This document shows positions 1-11,119 of a DNA stretch of 64,000 nucleotides, piece after piece. This DNA comes from Macrolepiota albuminosa (Eukaryota > Basidiomycota > Agaricomycetes > Agaricales > Agaricaceae), in NCBI GenBank assembly GCA_027475525.1, contig JAMWFC010000092.1, positions 1-64,000 on the forward strand. The letters run 5' to 3'. Position 1 is the first letter of the stretch. Each line of letters begins with the position of its first letter. Position numbers and translations under genes: made by a program. Under the pieces are notes generated by a model. That model saw only the letters and a list, made by a program, of their open reading frames with translations, was not told the origin of the DNA and made no database searches.

Positions 1-128
1 AACAAACACAGTCACATGACGGCAAAAATCGAAGACATTTTTCCCACACATAGTCCGCTGCACAGAAAAACCTTGATCTATTCTAGATCTCGGAACTACC
101 TGGACAAGCCCACCACCTAGGCTTACCC

Positions 129-2175
129 ATGACTGACTTATGTTTTCCCGCCAATCCCGATATATCTGGCATCGGCGTGAGGACTGCTATATATGCCCAA
201 AACTTACTCAGTTTTGCTCCTGCATTTTCAGCTCTCAGAGATGGAAAGGTATCACACACCGAGCTTGAAAGCTTGGAGACACAATCTATGACAATTCTCA
301 TCACTGCCTTCGCCATTCTTGTCTCGACCATCATACAAGCTCTCACTCCAGGTAGTATCACCAATTATCATGCAACGATCATCCTTAATCTCAGCTGGAT
401 GAATAACACAAATCTGTTCATTTACTTGCTGCTCTACATCCAGCATAGGATCAATCTCTCTAAGCACGAGTTACGTGAAGAAGTTGAGGAGACGGTGGGT
501 GATGACATACAGATAGTCAGTTCAATCCTTAGACACCGGCGAAAATATGAGATCCGCAAGATTTGTTCAAACCTTGTGGTGATTGTGGGCTCAGTCCACT
601 TGATGCTTATGTCTGCAGTCGGTTTCTGGCTTTGGATCAACCCAGTTGGCTTTGGGCCCTCTAAGCCATGCTCTCTTGATGTACCAATTCTCATCTTGGG
701 AATACCAGTTCTATTGGGTTCTGTAGGACTCAAAGACTGGTATATTATGATCTATAGCATCCTCTTGATCCCAATCTTGAATCTCATTATTCCTGGGTTT
801 TTTTTCAAAGCAATACTCTTGATTGTTCACAAATTTGGTAAAAGGCTGTGGAATAAATGGCCACATCAGGTCAATATGACACCAGCTCTTGTGACTTTGC
901 TTATTATCAATATTGTCTTGCTTGTTGATAATGAAGTGACAATCAAGGTCAATACAGACCGTAGAAACCTTGGTCTAGGTGAAACAAAATGGACATTTGG
1001 TCAGACTCTTGCCCTTCTTTTACTCCTTGTACCACTCCGTGATCTTGGAGAATCGCTGTTAGAGCGCCGTGCTGGGACACTTGGAAAGAAGCTCTACAAT
1101 GCATTAAGAAAGGGAAAAATAGAAATTGTTAAATATGTACTTGATCTAGGAGCAAAGACAGATGCAGTTGGTAAGGATGTATCAATCATTTGATACAATT
1201 CAGATGCTCATGCTGTTTTAGATTCATCAATTCAAATTGCATCAAAGAATGGCCATCTAAGTGTTGTTGAGTTTTTACTCAAGTATAATAAAGATGCAAA
1301 TTCAACAAGTAGGAAGTCATACTTAGTGAATTGCACACACTGCTCATATTTTCAAGCCAGAAAAGAACTGCTGTACTGCACTCAGCTTAGCAGCAATAAA
1401 TGGGCATCTAGACATTGTCAAACTTCTGATTAAATACAAAGAAAACAACAATGCAAGTAAGAGTTGTGCTTGATGTATTGTATACACTTGCTAATATTGT
1501 CAGTTAAGATATATATCAGTGGATTGCACTTCACTGGGCAGCAGGAGAAGGATATCTAGATATTATCATGCTGTTGATTGAATATAATGCAGATGTAAAT
1601 GCAAAAAGTGAAATTTATGCATAATAGATGGTATATTGCTAATTTACTATTTCAGATAAAAATAAATCAAGTGCACTTCATTGTGCAGCAAGAAAAGGAA
1701 ACCTTGCTGTTGTAAAGCTGTTGATTGAGCACAATGCAGATATACATGCAAAAGATAAGAATTGAATCTGATAGACCTCACATATAGCTGACATTGAGTT
1801 AATTTAAATAATAAGCAGCGGTCTGCACTTCTTTCAGCAGCAAACAATGGGCATTTGGACATTGTAGAGTTTTTAGTTGAGCACAACGCAGATGTGAATG
1901 CAAAAGGTAAAAGTTAAACCTGATAGACTTACAAACAGCCAATATTGAGTTGATTCAGATGCTAAGCAGTGGTCTGCACTTCATGTGGCAGCAGCCAATA
2001 AGCATCTGAACATTGTAAAGTTTTTGATCAAGCACAATGCAGATGTAAATGCAAAAAGTAAGAATTAAGTATGATAGACTTCACATATAGCTGACATTGA
2101 ATTGATTCAGATAATATGCAACAGTCTGCACTTCATGTGGCAGTATACAATAGATATCTGGACATTGTAGAGTTT
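129..2175 (+). pseudogene. Membrane-ankyrin family protein, copy A (3' half decayed)
   Basis: Exon 1 (129-1170) is open. It encodes about 347 residues with roughly six hydrophobic segments (near residues 50-75, 85-110, 150-180, 185-240, 255-280 and 290-310) and a short ankyrin-like linker ending in a phase-1 GT donor at 1171. Single-repeat ankyrin exons follow at 1204-1308, 1361-1456, 1509-1607 and 1656-1754, each with the LH-AA / G-HL-IV-LLI pattern, joined by introns of 33-54 bp. After 1754 the donor reads AT instead of GT, and the next acceptor has lost its AG. Two or three more repeat units (about 1815-2170) are recognisable, but no stop codon in the family position is seen. I recall the N-terminal [12 protein letters not shown] motif from Agaricomycete predicted membrane proteins of unknown function. 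The start matches the ATGACTGAC start of the other three copies. Confidence 0.8.
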
Positions 2176-2955
2176 TTAGTTGTGTGCTCATGCAATCCCA
2201 TGTTTGCCAGGTCTTTTGTACATGATGGAATCAAGACATTGTGGCAACAGCTCTGTAATATTATGGAGTATTCCTGCTCCATTCATCATTGAGCAGATAA
2301 TTGAGTTTCCAGAGATGGACTTGACTATCACTTCTGTAGGCCAGGTCAAGCCGCAGATACAAGGAACTTGGATTGTCAGACTGCATCATCTGCCTTTGGA
2401 TATTGTCCATGATCCATATGTAGCATGGCCTGAGCTTGGAGCAAGCATGTGGAGTGCCCCTACAGATACACAACTCAAGGCTGCAATGGTTTCTGATATT
2501 GAAGTACATTGTGCATGAATGGAATGGGATAAATATATTGCAGTTGTGTCAGCAAGGCACATAAGTGTCTCAAGCATTTCTGTTTTTTTTTTATGGAGTG
2601 TACTTATTGCAAACTTAGTTTTTATCTTGACAAGTGGTGCAAGCTTTGTATACAATCTATTTAATGCCTTGTAGCTTTGTGTATCTGAGGCAATCACTAT
2701 CTTTCTGCTGTGGGTAGAGTATATGTTCATCTGAAATATTTGCGGAGCTGGAGTTGCTTGTCATCTTGCATCAACTTGCTACATGCCTGCAGACAAACAA
2801 TTTGAATTGCTCCCAACTCATTCATTCAACAAAGGTGCATATGGAAGTGACATGGAACATTTGCAACTGTGATCAAAAAAACACTTTGTTTTATTTTCTC
2901 AAAGAAAAGAGTTTTCATAAATGCTGTAGGACTCTATATATTCTGTTCTTAATCT
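2176..2955. other. Unassigned sequence downstream of copy A
   Basis: The ankyrin homology stops abruptly near 2175. A plus-strand ORF at 2180-2518 (112 residues) has no motif I recognise and starts right at this break, so it may be remnant or chance. The rest shows no gene I can support. Confidence 0.4.
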
Positions 2956-2959
2956 CTGG

Positions 2960-3800
2960 CACCAACAACACTTTAGTCAGATGCATGGATGCTGAGAGAG
3001 GGCATTTGGATGCTCTCTGGAAGTCCTGACTGTCAATGGGTTGGCAGGAGGGAAGGGATAATGGGTTGGCAGAAGGGAAGGGATAATTCTTCCTCAACAG
3101 CAGAGAAGGTAGGGCCTCAAGAGGGAGGAACGGAGTGGACATATGGGTAGGTGACTTCAACAGACACCACCCGATGTGAGATAGCCTAAGGAAAAGTTCT
3201 CTGTTCACAAGCAATCTTGACATGGCTGACACACCCATAAGCTTACTCACTCAACACAGAAAGGTAATGTATTAAGGGCAGGGACAGCAATGCTTGAAGC
3301 CAAAAACACTGCAAATGAATATAACCAGATGACATATTCATTTCCGACACCATCTTTAACAACATCAACAGGTGTGTGGCCATGCAAGAAGACCAGCCAC
3401 CAAGCACTGACTACTTTCCAATTATCACATCGTGGCAATGCCAGGGAGAGATGGAGAAAGGGTGAAACTTCAGGGAGGTAGACTGGAAGGAGTTCAAGGA
3501 GGACCTGGGCACAAGGCTGGTGACGGTATCAACAGATGAGATGAGGATGGTGGAAGAGATGGAGGCAAGGTTGGAAGCAGGAACTTGATGCCATATCCAG
3601 CCAAGTAGAAGACCTTCAAAACTGTCATATTGCGTAAACCAGGGAAGGACTACGGGCTTCTGACTGATATAGACAACAAGGTTATCCCTTGCCTACTCTT
3701 TTATGCTTGGCACTCCTAGTCATACACACCCTGCCTTTCAAGCACCTGCAGGGATAAAGGCGGCAGCCAGAGTGGCAGTTGATGTCTGGCTGGGCGGTTT
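2960..3800 (+). pseudogene. LINE (Tad-like) endonuclease remnant
   Basis: Read across shifting frames, this stretch keeps the C-terminal half of a LINE apurinic-like endonuclease. The GDFNRHHP core is at about 3137-3170 and is followed by a stop where the next tryptophan is expected. A VFISDTIF..PP-STD-FPI motif lies at 3330-3425, and a FREVDWKEFK-DL motif, normally placed between endonuclease and reverse transcriptase, at about 3468-3520. RKPGKDY, the usual start of the RT region, follows near 3632. The fragment has no full RT and no poly-A end that I could define. Several frameshifts and stops make it non-functional. Confidence 0.75.
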
Positions 3801-5310
3801 ACCAGACATAGCGCTTAGATACGCTGTTTGAAACACAGGGTCTGCGCATCAGAATATACCTCTTGTAGTCAAGTTCAGCATGCCAAAGGAAGTGCATGAG
3901 GATGTGCAAGTGTGGAGAGAGATCCAGGATGGTGAATATGAAGGTAGAAAGAAGGTCGGAGGGAGCACAGCATGTTGGAGGCTGAAGCTACAGTATGTTT
4001 GTGTCTCTTGGGAAGGGAAATATTGTTCTTTGCAGTTGGCATGATGACCTCAACTTTGTTCTTATTGTCTCCTTTTCTCTCAACCTTGTCCAAGTCTGCC
4101 TGTGGCTTGCTGTCCCCTTTGGTGCTCCACGGCATGTTGTGTGCATTCGAGAACATGTAGACATTTAGTATGGCAATGTACAAGGGTGCCATGAGCAAGT
4201 ATGACAGTGTGCTTGAGAGGCTGATCATCATCATGGCTCTTTAATGCTCTCTCTTTCAATGTGTGGCCCGATGAGAATACTCACAAACCAACCATCCTAT
4301 GATCGTGGATGACCACAAGCTCAACTTGTTGTCTGATTACTCTTACTCAAACAACATCAATTCCAACAGCCATGGATTGTCCAATGCCTACTCCATCAGA
4401 TCTCTGCCTTCCAATAGGCATACAAACTATAGCCACAATGACTTGGATTGGCAAAGTTTTTCTGCTGTGTATAGTTATCATAGCTGCCTCTTACCATGAC
4501 CTATGCACACCATCTGAAGATCCGACATACAATTGTGACAATGATGGCAACAATAGGAGAGGTGGTTCCAGTCAACAGGAAGAGGTGGTGGAAGGAGTAG
4601 TGGGAAGGTCCTTTGTTTGCATGGTTGAAAGGTGTAGCAAGTGTTTGATTTGTGGCAAGCATCTGAAGAGACACATCAGAAGCATCCAGACCAATGATAA
4701 ATGTGAGTTCTTCAGCCATATATTGTCTTCACAATTTACATCTGCATTCAGCCCATGCATGTCCATACTCTGGGCATGGAAAATCTTTTAGTAGGTAGAA
4801 CAACCTGTTTGTTTGCACTTGGCTGGCAATGCTTGATCAATGATCCTGTGATTCAGCTTCTATTTCAGTTTCTTTTTTGCTTTTCATTGTATAAACAAGG
4901 TTATCATGTGCTATGGCTTGAACTATGTCTGCAATGAGTAGTGAGGGATCACCAATCAAAGGCAGGGCAGTGGGGTAAGGTGGGGCAGGGCAAGTGAGTA
5001 AGCCCATGAACTCAAAAGCAGGGGAGGGCAACTCACCTGATCAGGTATATCAGTAATAGCATATGCAGATTAAACATAATCCAATATCCACAACGCTCCG
5101 CAATTCAACAAGAGTTCCCAACAAAGAATCTATGCATCATCAGCATTAGCATCAGCCCAGGAATGCCTGGCATGTTCTTCCACATACATGCAGGTAAGTG
5201 AGTATCAGCAAGAGGCTCAAACTCAGGACTAACCCAGACTCTGCTATGCAGCTCTAAGAAACCATACCCTTTACTCCGGCCCTTCTCAGTGACATGATCA
5301 ACACACTCCA
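3801..5310. other. Degraded unique-looking sequence with a possible zinc-finger scrap
   Basis: No intact gene is supported. The plus-strand ORF 4309-4791 has, around 4620-4710, a C-x2-C-GK-x-LKRHIRSI segment that resembles the second half of a fungal C2H2 zinc finger, but the downstream histidine is replaced and no second finger follows. Everything else lacks recognisable motifs. Confidence 0.3.
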
Positions 5311-5381
5311 TACTCTAATATACTTTGGATCTTCCTCTGCTAGCTGTGTGACTGAGTGATAGCCTCTAGAGGTTGCCCTTA
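5311..5381. repeat. Fragment of dispersed LTR-like repeat R1
   Basis: About 70 bp matching the block TACTCTAATATACTTTGGAT ... CTCTAGAGGTTGCCCTT that recurs near 13640-13705, 30945-31015, 31125-31200 and 55866-55935. It is truncated on both sides here. Confidence 0.7.
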
Positions 5382-5960
5382 TAAAACTAATGCACAATAC
5401 ATGTGATAAACATTGTTTGTAAGAGTGCTATCATCTTGCCTTTCTAATTATATTCTATAAACACACTTACAATATATTTTGAAATATCTAAGTCTAATAT
5501 AATTCAGACTTTTTGCATCTGATCTTTAAATTATTCATTTTTATTCTTTGAGTTTATGATGAATAAAAAAACATTTTTTTAACCCATTAATGTGACTGAG
5601 ACATTACCTGCCTATATTACATGGTACATTGGAATAACTAAGCTACAAGCACTATTACTGATTGGATCAGCTGCTTGTCATGCATGGTCATTGGGTAAGG
5701 CCTAAAATGGATAAATTGTGCATGCCAAGTTTGAAATAGTGCCCTTACAGATGTGGGAACCGCATGCCAGAGGGGCGTATTTTGATGTGTGACTTGAGTG
5801 TGACTTTCAGCTTGCAGATTCAAACCATCATCTGGTTTTCTTGTACCCTATCCTTAGGTAGCAGTTTCATCAAGAGTTTTGTGCCCTTTATTGTTGCAAT
5901 TCACAACTTTTACATTGTCCTCGCAAGTTACTATACAGGTCTTGGGTTTTCGTAGCTGTA
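5382..5960. other. AT-rich spacer left of the DIRS-like element
   Basis: No gene is seen. The left end of the DIRS-like element should lie in or just after this stretch, but I found no convincing inverted or split direct terminal repeat. Confidence 0.4.
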
Positions 5961-6151
5961 TCTCATCATTCCTTTCCGCTCATCATTCTCTTTCTCGCTT
6001 TTACTGGTTGCCCCTTCGTTACTCACGTATCATGACTAGTCAGGGGGCTCAGACGTGTGCTGGCAGGTCTGTTCCTCCAGGTACCTCTCGCACTTTGCGT
6101 CCATCTTCGGTGATCTCTGCAAATGCCACACTGTCACGACCCCTCCCCTCC

Positions 6152-6305
6152 GGGCCCACCCCGGGACACCCCCGGAACACCATCCGGGACCCCCCCTCCG
6201 ACCCCACAGGACACGCCCCGCCATCACGGGGCCCACCCCGGGACACCCCCGGAACACCATCCGGGACCCCCCCTCCGACCCCACAGGACACGCCCCGCCA
6301 TCACG
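6152..6305. repeat. 77-bp exact tandem duplication no. 1
   Basis: Bases 6152-6228 equal 6229-6305. Lies in the solo LTR. Confidence 0.9.
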
Positions 6306-6717
6306 ACCGACGACACCGCCATCAGCCGCCACCAGCCCCGATCAACGACCGGATCACGCGGCCCATTTCCGGCTATCACGCATCACAGCTCCCTCCGCGC
6401 CAATTGATCGCGCGCCCCACACGCGCGATCCCGGTATACAGCCCCTGCCGCTACTCAATGACCCCCGGAGCCCATTCCAGACACCCCGGAACCCCGAGAC
6501 CGGGTCCCGTAGTACTTATAGCGTAGTTCCTTGTTGTATTCGCTAGTCTTGATATTACATACTTTGCTTACTTGGATATTGCGTGCCCTTGCTTGACTGG
6601 TACGCCTTGTTTGGTACGCTTCGACTGGCACGCCTTAGTATTCGCATGCTCTAAGCTTTGGTACGCACTTCGCGACTCTTAAGTTACTAACTTGGTCTCG
6701 TCTTAGAACCTCCGGTT

Positions 6718-6871
6718 CACGACTTGACCCCCTCTAACTCTCAGCCACCCCCAACCCAAAACTCCCGGACTCTAGTCCCCTCTCCCGGGATTACCACGAC
6801 TTGACCCCCTCTAACTCTCAGCCACCCCCAACCCAAAACTCCCGGACTCTAGTCCCCTCTCCCGGGATTAC
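6718..6871. repeat. 77-bp exact tandem duplication no. 2
   Basis: Bases 6718-6794 equal 6795-6871. Lies in the solo LTR; the other LTR copy has this block once. Confidence 0.9.
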
Positions 6872-6881
6872 CCCCTGTCCT

Positions 6882-7035
6882 CGTCTTGAACCCCGGAGTC
6901 CTTAGCCCCGGAGTTCCAGACACCCGAGTATCCGTAGATCAAGTCCGCATCGTAAGGGCGTCTTGAACCCCGGAGTCCTTAGCCCCGGAGTTCCAGACAC
7001 CCGAGTATCCGTAGATCAAGTCCGCATCGTAAGGG
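6882..7035. repeat. 77-bp exact tandem duplication no. 3
   Basis: Bases 6882-6958 equal 6959-7035, with four further matching bases on the right. Lies in the solo LTR. Confidence 0.9.
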
Positions 7036-7619
7036 CGTCGCTTTTCCGGAAAGCCCCCGACTCAGCGGAACCTGACACACACCCCCTGTCGCTCTGTCAG
7101 GCGATGGCGTTGATATCAGGGAGGAACCTAACGGCGGCCTGGATATCAGAGAGGAATCAACAAGTAATACTTTGAATGATGGGACTCCAGATGTTACTTT
7201 AGGTCTTTGGAGGGAACACTCCCTGACGCCTCGCCCAGGCCTCGCAGTACAGGTCTCCACTTCTCCTTCCCACCCTCCTTTAAAGCGATCCAAGTCTCGA
7301 AGATCTCAGAATTCACATGCTGACAGTCTTCGGGACATATCCCCAAGCGCGGCAGACGAATATATGTGCAATTCTGTCCCAGTTTTTGTGGACACTGGTG
7401 ATTTGTGCACACCTGGTCCTGCACCGAGATGTGCTCGTCCTGTTCCGCCTCCAGACACCCCTGCAGCGCCTGGTATCCCTTCTGAAAGTCATGATGGGCA
7501 GGGGTCTCCAGAAAGTCTTCATACCCAGGATGCTGGGACCATGGACCATGTGATCACTTTGACTGATTCCATTCTTCTCGAGCTCTTTCGTGCTCAGGGG
7601 GTCGAAGTCGATCAAACAG

Positions 7620-8110
7620 GTGAGTGTCTTTTCCTTCCATGTATTTTAATGCTTTTGGGCATTGCCTTGGTGTTCATTCAAACTTGGTCTTTATATTTGA
7701 CGCTTCTTTGTGGTGCTGTACACATTGTCTGGGCGTTTTTGCCCATTGTCTTGGCGCTGTGTGCATGGTCTGGCACTTTGCACATTCTTCTGGTGCATCT
7801 TGGCGCTTTGCAGATTATTTTGGCACTTTGCGCATTATTCCGGCGCTTTGTGCACTGTATTGGTGATTCATTGGTGTGCTCTGCACATGTCATAGTCATC
7901 CTTTGTGCATGTTCACATGCATATCCATGTGCAATGCGTGTTTTTGTCTTCTAGCTCACCTTGTGTGACGGAGGCTATCTGCCAGGCTCTTTTGTGCCTA
8001 CGCAGGCTCCATCATTAGCTGTGTTCTTCCCCTTACTCTTCAATCCGCTTTGGCTTCTTTGTTCAGCTTTGTCATTCTGTATGTTGTTTTGCTGACATGT
8101 CTTTCATCAG
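7620..8110 (+). repeat. Degenerate short tandem repeats in a predicted Gag intron
   Basis: Between about 7650 and 7880 a unit of roughly 25-30 bp around TTGGCGCTTTGTGCATT recurs eight or so times with many changes. The stretch also happens to be open in one frame to 7954, but its repeated hydrophobic translation looks like by-product. GTGAGT at 7620 and TCATCAG at 8104-8110 bracket it in matching phase. Confidence 0.55.
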
Positions 8111-9229
8111 CATTGATGGACTATGTTTCTGTGATCCATGAAAGGGCGGGTAATGCTGCAGGTCAAGTTCATGCCCCTCCAGGTGGCATAACTATGGGGG
8201 TGGAAGCGATCCCGGCTCGCATTCCTCCCTCGCAGGAAACTGTTGCATTACCTGCTTTGTCTGGGAGTGGAGTTGCGGCATCTTCTGTGGCCTGCCCTCC
8301 GGGCATTCTCATCACTGACCCTTCTTCCCAGGCTCCTTTTGATTTCCCCGGCACTTCTCATCCTGCTCGAGTGCTGCACAACTTGCCTCCCAAAATTGGA
8401 CAACTTCTCTCATCCTCCGACAAGGTATTTCCTCATAAGGTGGTGCGCACTTTGGAACAGGGAATGTTAGAATACATACCATTGGATCTCCTTACCAATG
8501 AGGCTTGCCGTTGTGCAACCCGTGAACCCCCCCCCCAGAATCCTCCTTTGTTATTGCGAATGGGAGACTATGCCTTCCTAATGCGTCTTTTGATACTTCA
8601 AAGGAATTGAAGCTCTCCTTTGATGATTGGACAGCTGCATCTGACAATCTTGTTGGTGCGATGCGTGTGCACCTTTGTGCAGAGGCAGACGTTGGCTCTG
8701 GAGGTCCGGTGGCCAACGCCATTGCCGATTTCTTCTCTGTACATTTTAAACGCTTAAAATCCTGACCAAATGCACGACTTGAGTTCAACATGATTCTTGA
8801 CTATGACCAATGCTTGCGTGCTTTATTTCTGCGTGAATCTCACTCCTTTTGCATGGACACATTCCAGGTTGACATTTGGCAGGAATGTGTCGCCAGTCAG
8901 CATGCGCAGAGAGTGCAAACTTTGGATAGTCGTTTGGCGGAAATGGAATCCTTTCTTGTTCGGTCTCGCCTCTCATCATCAAGGTCTTGTGATGCACCAA
9001 ATTCATCAACAGCTTGCTCCAAGTGCATTGCCTGTGGTTCCTTGGATCACAAACTCTCCGGCTGTCGCTCCATCCCTTGGTTTCTCCGCTGTGAAAATAG
9101 ATCGTGGCGCACTCCCATGGGTACTTCCGTCTGTTTTGCATTCAATGGAACGTCCTCTTGTGACAAAGGAACCAGATGTGCACATTCCCACGTATGCTCC
9201 TTCTGTGGCGTTTCCTCACATGGAGCACA

Positions 9230-10880
9230 AGCGTGTTCCGCTTGATTCTCTCTTTCCGATTTCGACACCTCTATTGGCGGACCATTGGGAAACTTCTCTA
9301 TGGGAAGCTGGGGTGTTGGAACAATTCGCGGAGGTTCTGAAAGGCCTCCGCTCTGGCTTTGATATTGGTATTGCTGCTGTTTCGCTTGCACACACGTTCT
9401 CTCCTTGCAATCATTTTCAGACTCCTGAGGCCCATGACTTTGTTATTTCCAAGTATTCATTGGAGGTCAGACTGGGCAGGGTTTCTCCTGAATTCCCCCC
9501 CGCCGTGACTGAGCAATTGTTTGGACCTTTTTGTTCTGCTCCCCTCAACGTTATCTCTAGCTCTGGGGGCAAACTTCGTATTACACTGGACCTGTCTTAT
9601 CCTCGAAATGACCCGGATTACGCTTCTGCAAATTCTTTCATTGACTCTGATAATTTTCCTTGTGACTGGGGAACCTTTTTGGCTTGTTGGCTTCTTGTTG
9701 CCAATGCCCCGCTTGGTACCGAGGTTGCCGTGTTTGATGTCAAATCAGCTTTCCGAAATATTCCCACTCGACCACAGGACTGGCCAAAACTGGCGGTCAT
9801 GATAAATGAGATGGTGCACTATGATTTCCGTTTGAATTTTGGTGCCGCATCTGCGCCCAGTGTTTTTGGGCATGTTGCTGATGCAGTTGTGGCCATTTTC
9901 CGACATAGAGGGATTGAAAATGTCCTCAAGTGGGTTGACGACTTCATTTTCTTTCGTTATTTGCAGTCCTCCACAGCTTCGCACTTGTACTCTTATGATG
10001 AATCACTCATTTGCGACATTGCCAAGGAGCTTGGTTGGCCATGGTCGGAGGAAAAACACCACCCATTTTCAGGTGTGTTCTTGTACATTGGTTTCCTTTG
10101 GTTGCTTGAGGCCAAGACCATGGAGTTACTGGTGAAGAAACGTTCCAAATACCTTGTGAAATTGGACGAGTGGAACGATACTTCTACGGTTACTCTGAAA
10201 ATGACAGAATCCTTGATTGGAACACTCAATCATGTATGTTTAGTGATGCTGCAAGGCTGATTGCATCTCCCTTCTCTCTTCGCTTTTCATGCTGCCTTTC
10301 CAGTTCTGAATAATAGTTTTGTTCAACGTCACCCTTCAAAATCGGTTCTCAATGACATTTCCTGGTGGCATAACATCTTGCAAAACACTTGGTGTGGCTC
10401 TCGAGTTGTGGGCCTGCCTGATCCAATCAAACTCGTGGTCTTTGTTAATGCCTCCACTACATGGGGCATGGGTTTTGTGGCCAACAACAGGTGGTTTGCT
10501 TGGGAATTTTGGCCGAGGTGGATGTCCGATGGTTGAGATATCAACTGGGCAGAGATGGTTGCCATTGACCTTTCAATTTGTGCCCTGGTATTAGCGGGCT
10601 ACTCTGATTGCCATATCATCATTCAATCCGACAATTCTGGCATTGTAGGTGCCTTGTCGGTGGGTCGGTCTTGAAATCTTCTTCAAAATGCCATTTTATG
10701 TCACATCGTGGACACTTTTCAATCCCATGGACTTTGGATTTCTACAGTTTGGGTCCCATTCGAAGATAATCAAGCAGATGGCCTGTCACAGGGTATTTTC
10801 CCTCCTCGAAGTTTACTTTTTGCCTTTCCTCCCAAAATATCTTCGTACCTCTCTCCGTTCGTTCATTGTTCTGTGACGCA
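9230..10880 (+). pseudogene. DIRS-like reverse transcriptase - RNase H
   Basis: The frame is open from the Gag overlap to 10258. RT motifs are visible: FDVKSAFRNIP (about 9733-9766), the FGAASAPSVFG block (about 9838-9870) and the catalytic VDDF motif at about 9931-9945, followed by a GFLWLL strand and a KRSKYL thumb segment. After the stop at 10258 the RNase H fold continues: an NAS-TWG-GF motif near 10440-10480, where the first catalytic aspartate of the family is asparagine; WAEM near 10545; and QSDNSG near 10627. A TGA at about 10535 and the N substitution suggest RNase H is inactive. The polymerase active site itself is intact. Confidence 0.8.
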
Positions 10881-11119
10881 TAGCCAATTAAATCCTTAGA
10901 AGACCTCTCTGTTTCTGTATGTATTTTGTAACGTGTCATCACACCACCTCAGTTCTCTGTTTTGTATGTATTTTGTAACGTGTCATCATGGCACCTCAGT
11001 TTTCTTTCGCACTTCTTGAACGCAGGGTATGTGCTTGGTGATGTAGATAAAGTCAGTAGCATGTGATTTTTTTTTACCTTGTTCAATTAAGATAGATGTA
11101 ATGAAAGTCAGGTGTCAGT

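Larger units (their letters stand above)
6132..7077. mobile_element. Solo LTR (Gypsy/Copia type) inside the DIRS Gag, with 5-bp TSD
   Basis: The LTR begins TGTCACGACC and ends GGAACCTGACA, an inverted TGTCA/TGACA terminus. It is flanked by CACAC at 6127-6131 and 7078-7082, a perfect 5-bp target duplication. It is about 60-70% similar by eye to the second solo LTR at 36723-37458, sharing for example the blocks GTAGTACTTATAGCGTAGT and CCCGGAGTTCCAGACACCCG. It contains three exact 77-bp tandem duplications (6152-6305, 6718-6871, 6882-7035). Without the extra copies it would be about 715 bp, close to the 736 bp of the other copy. No internal retrotransposon sequence remains, consistent with LTR-LTR recombination. 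Confidence 0.88.
6031..9245 (+). pseudogene. gag: DIRS-like Gag (ORF1), split by LTR insertion
   Basis: The likely start is ATG 6031, in a frame that runs into the solo LTR at 6131 and is resumed at 7083 once the LTR and one 5-bp target copy are ignored. The downstream part is open to 7619. A GTGAGT donor at 7620 and a TCAG acceptor ending at 8110 give a 491-bp intron that keeps frame (phase 1). A frame change falls at the ten-C run 8527-8536, and a TGA follows near 8764. The C-terminal part (8790-9245) has a knuckle C-x2-C-x4-H-x4-C (about 9016-9060), a CCCH finger C-x8-C-x5-C-x3-H (about 9133-9190) and a second knuckle (about 9196-9240). These are nucleic-acid-binding modules expected of a Gag. 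It overlaps the RT frame, so pol was probably reached by frameshift or reinitiation. Confidence 0.75.

Noticed and set aside
83..364. Minus-strand ORFs opposite the membrane-ankyrin exon 1 (also at 18331-18606 and 60809-61207)
   Set aside because: They are antisense shadows recurring in each paralogue because the sense strand is conserved.
4615..4715. C2H2 zinc-finger transcription factor
   Set aside because: Only half of one finger is present, with a missing histidine; not enough for a gene call.
6036..6546. Overlapping GC-rich ORFs on both strands, rich in Pro, Gly and Arg
   Set aside because: They arise from the GC-rich solo LTR and its 77-bp duplications; all frames are open by composition.
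7710..7954. Hydrophobic, Ala/Leu/Cys-rich ORF after the first Gag block
   Set aside because: It is the translation of degenerate short repeats within a predicted intron; no membrane family is implied.
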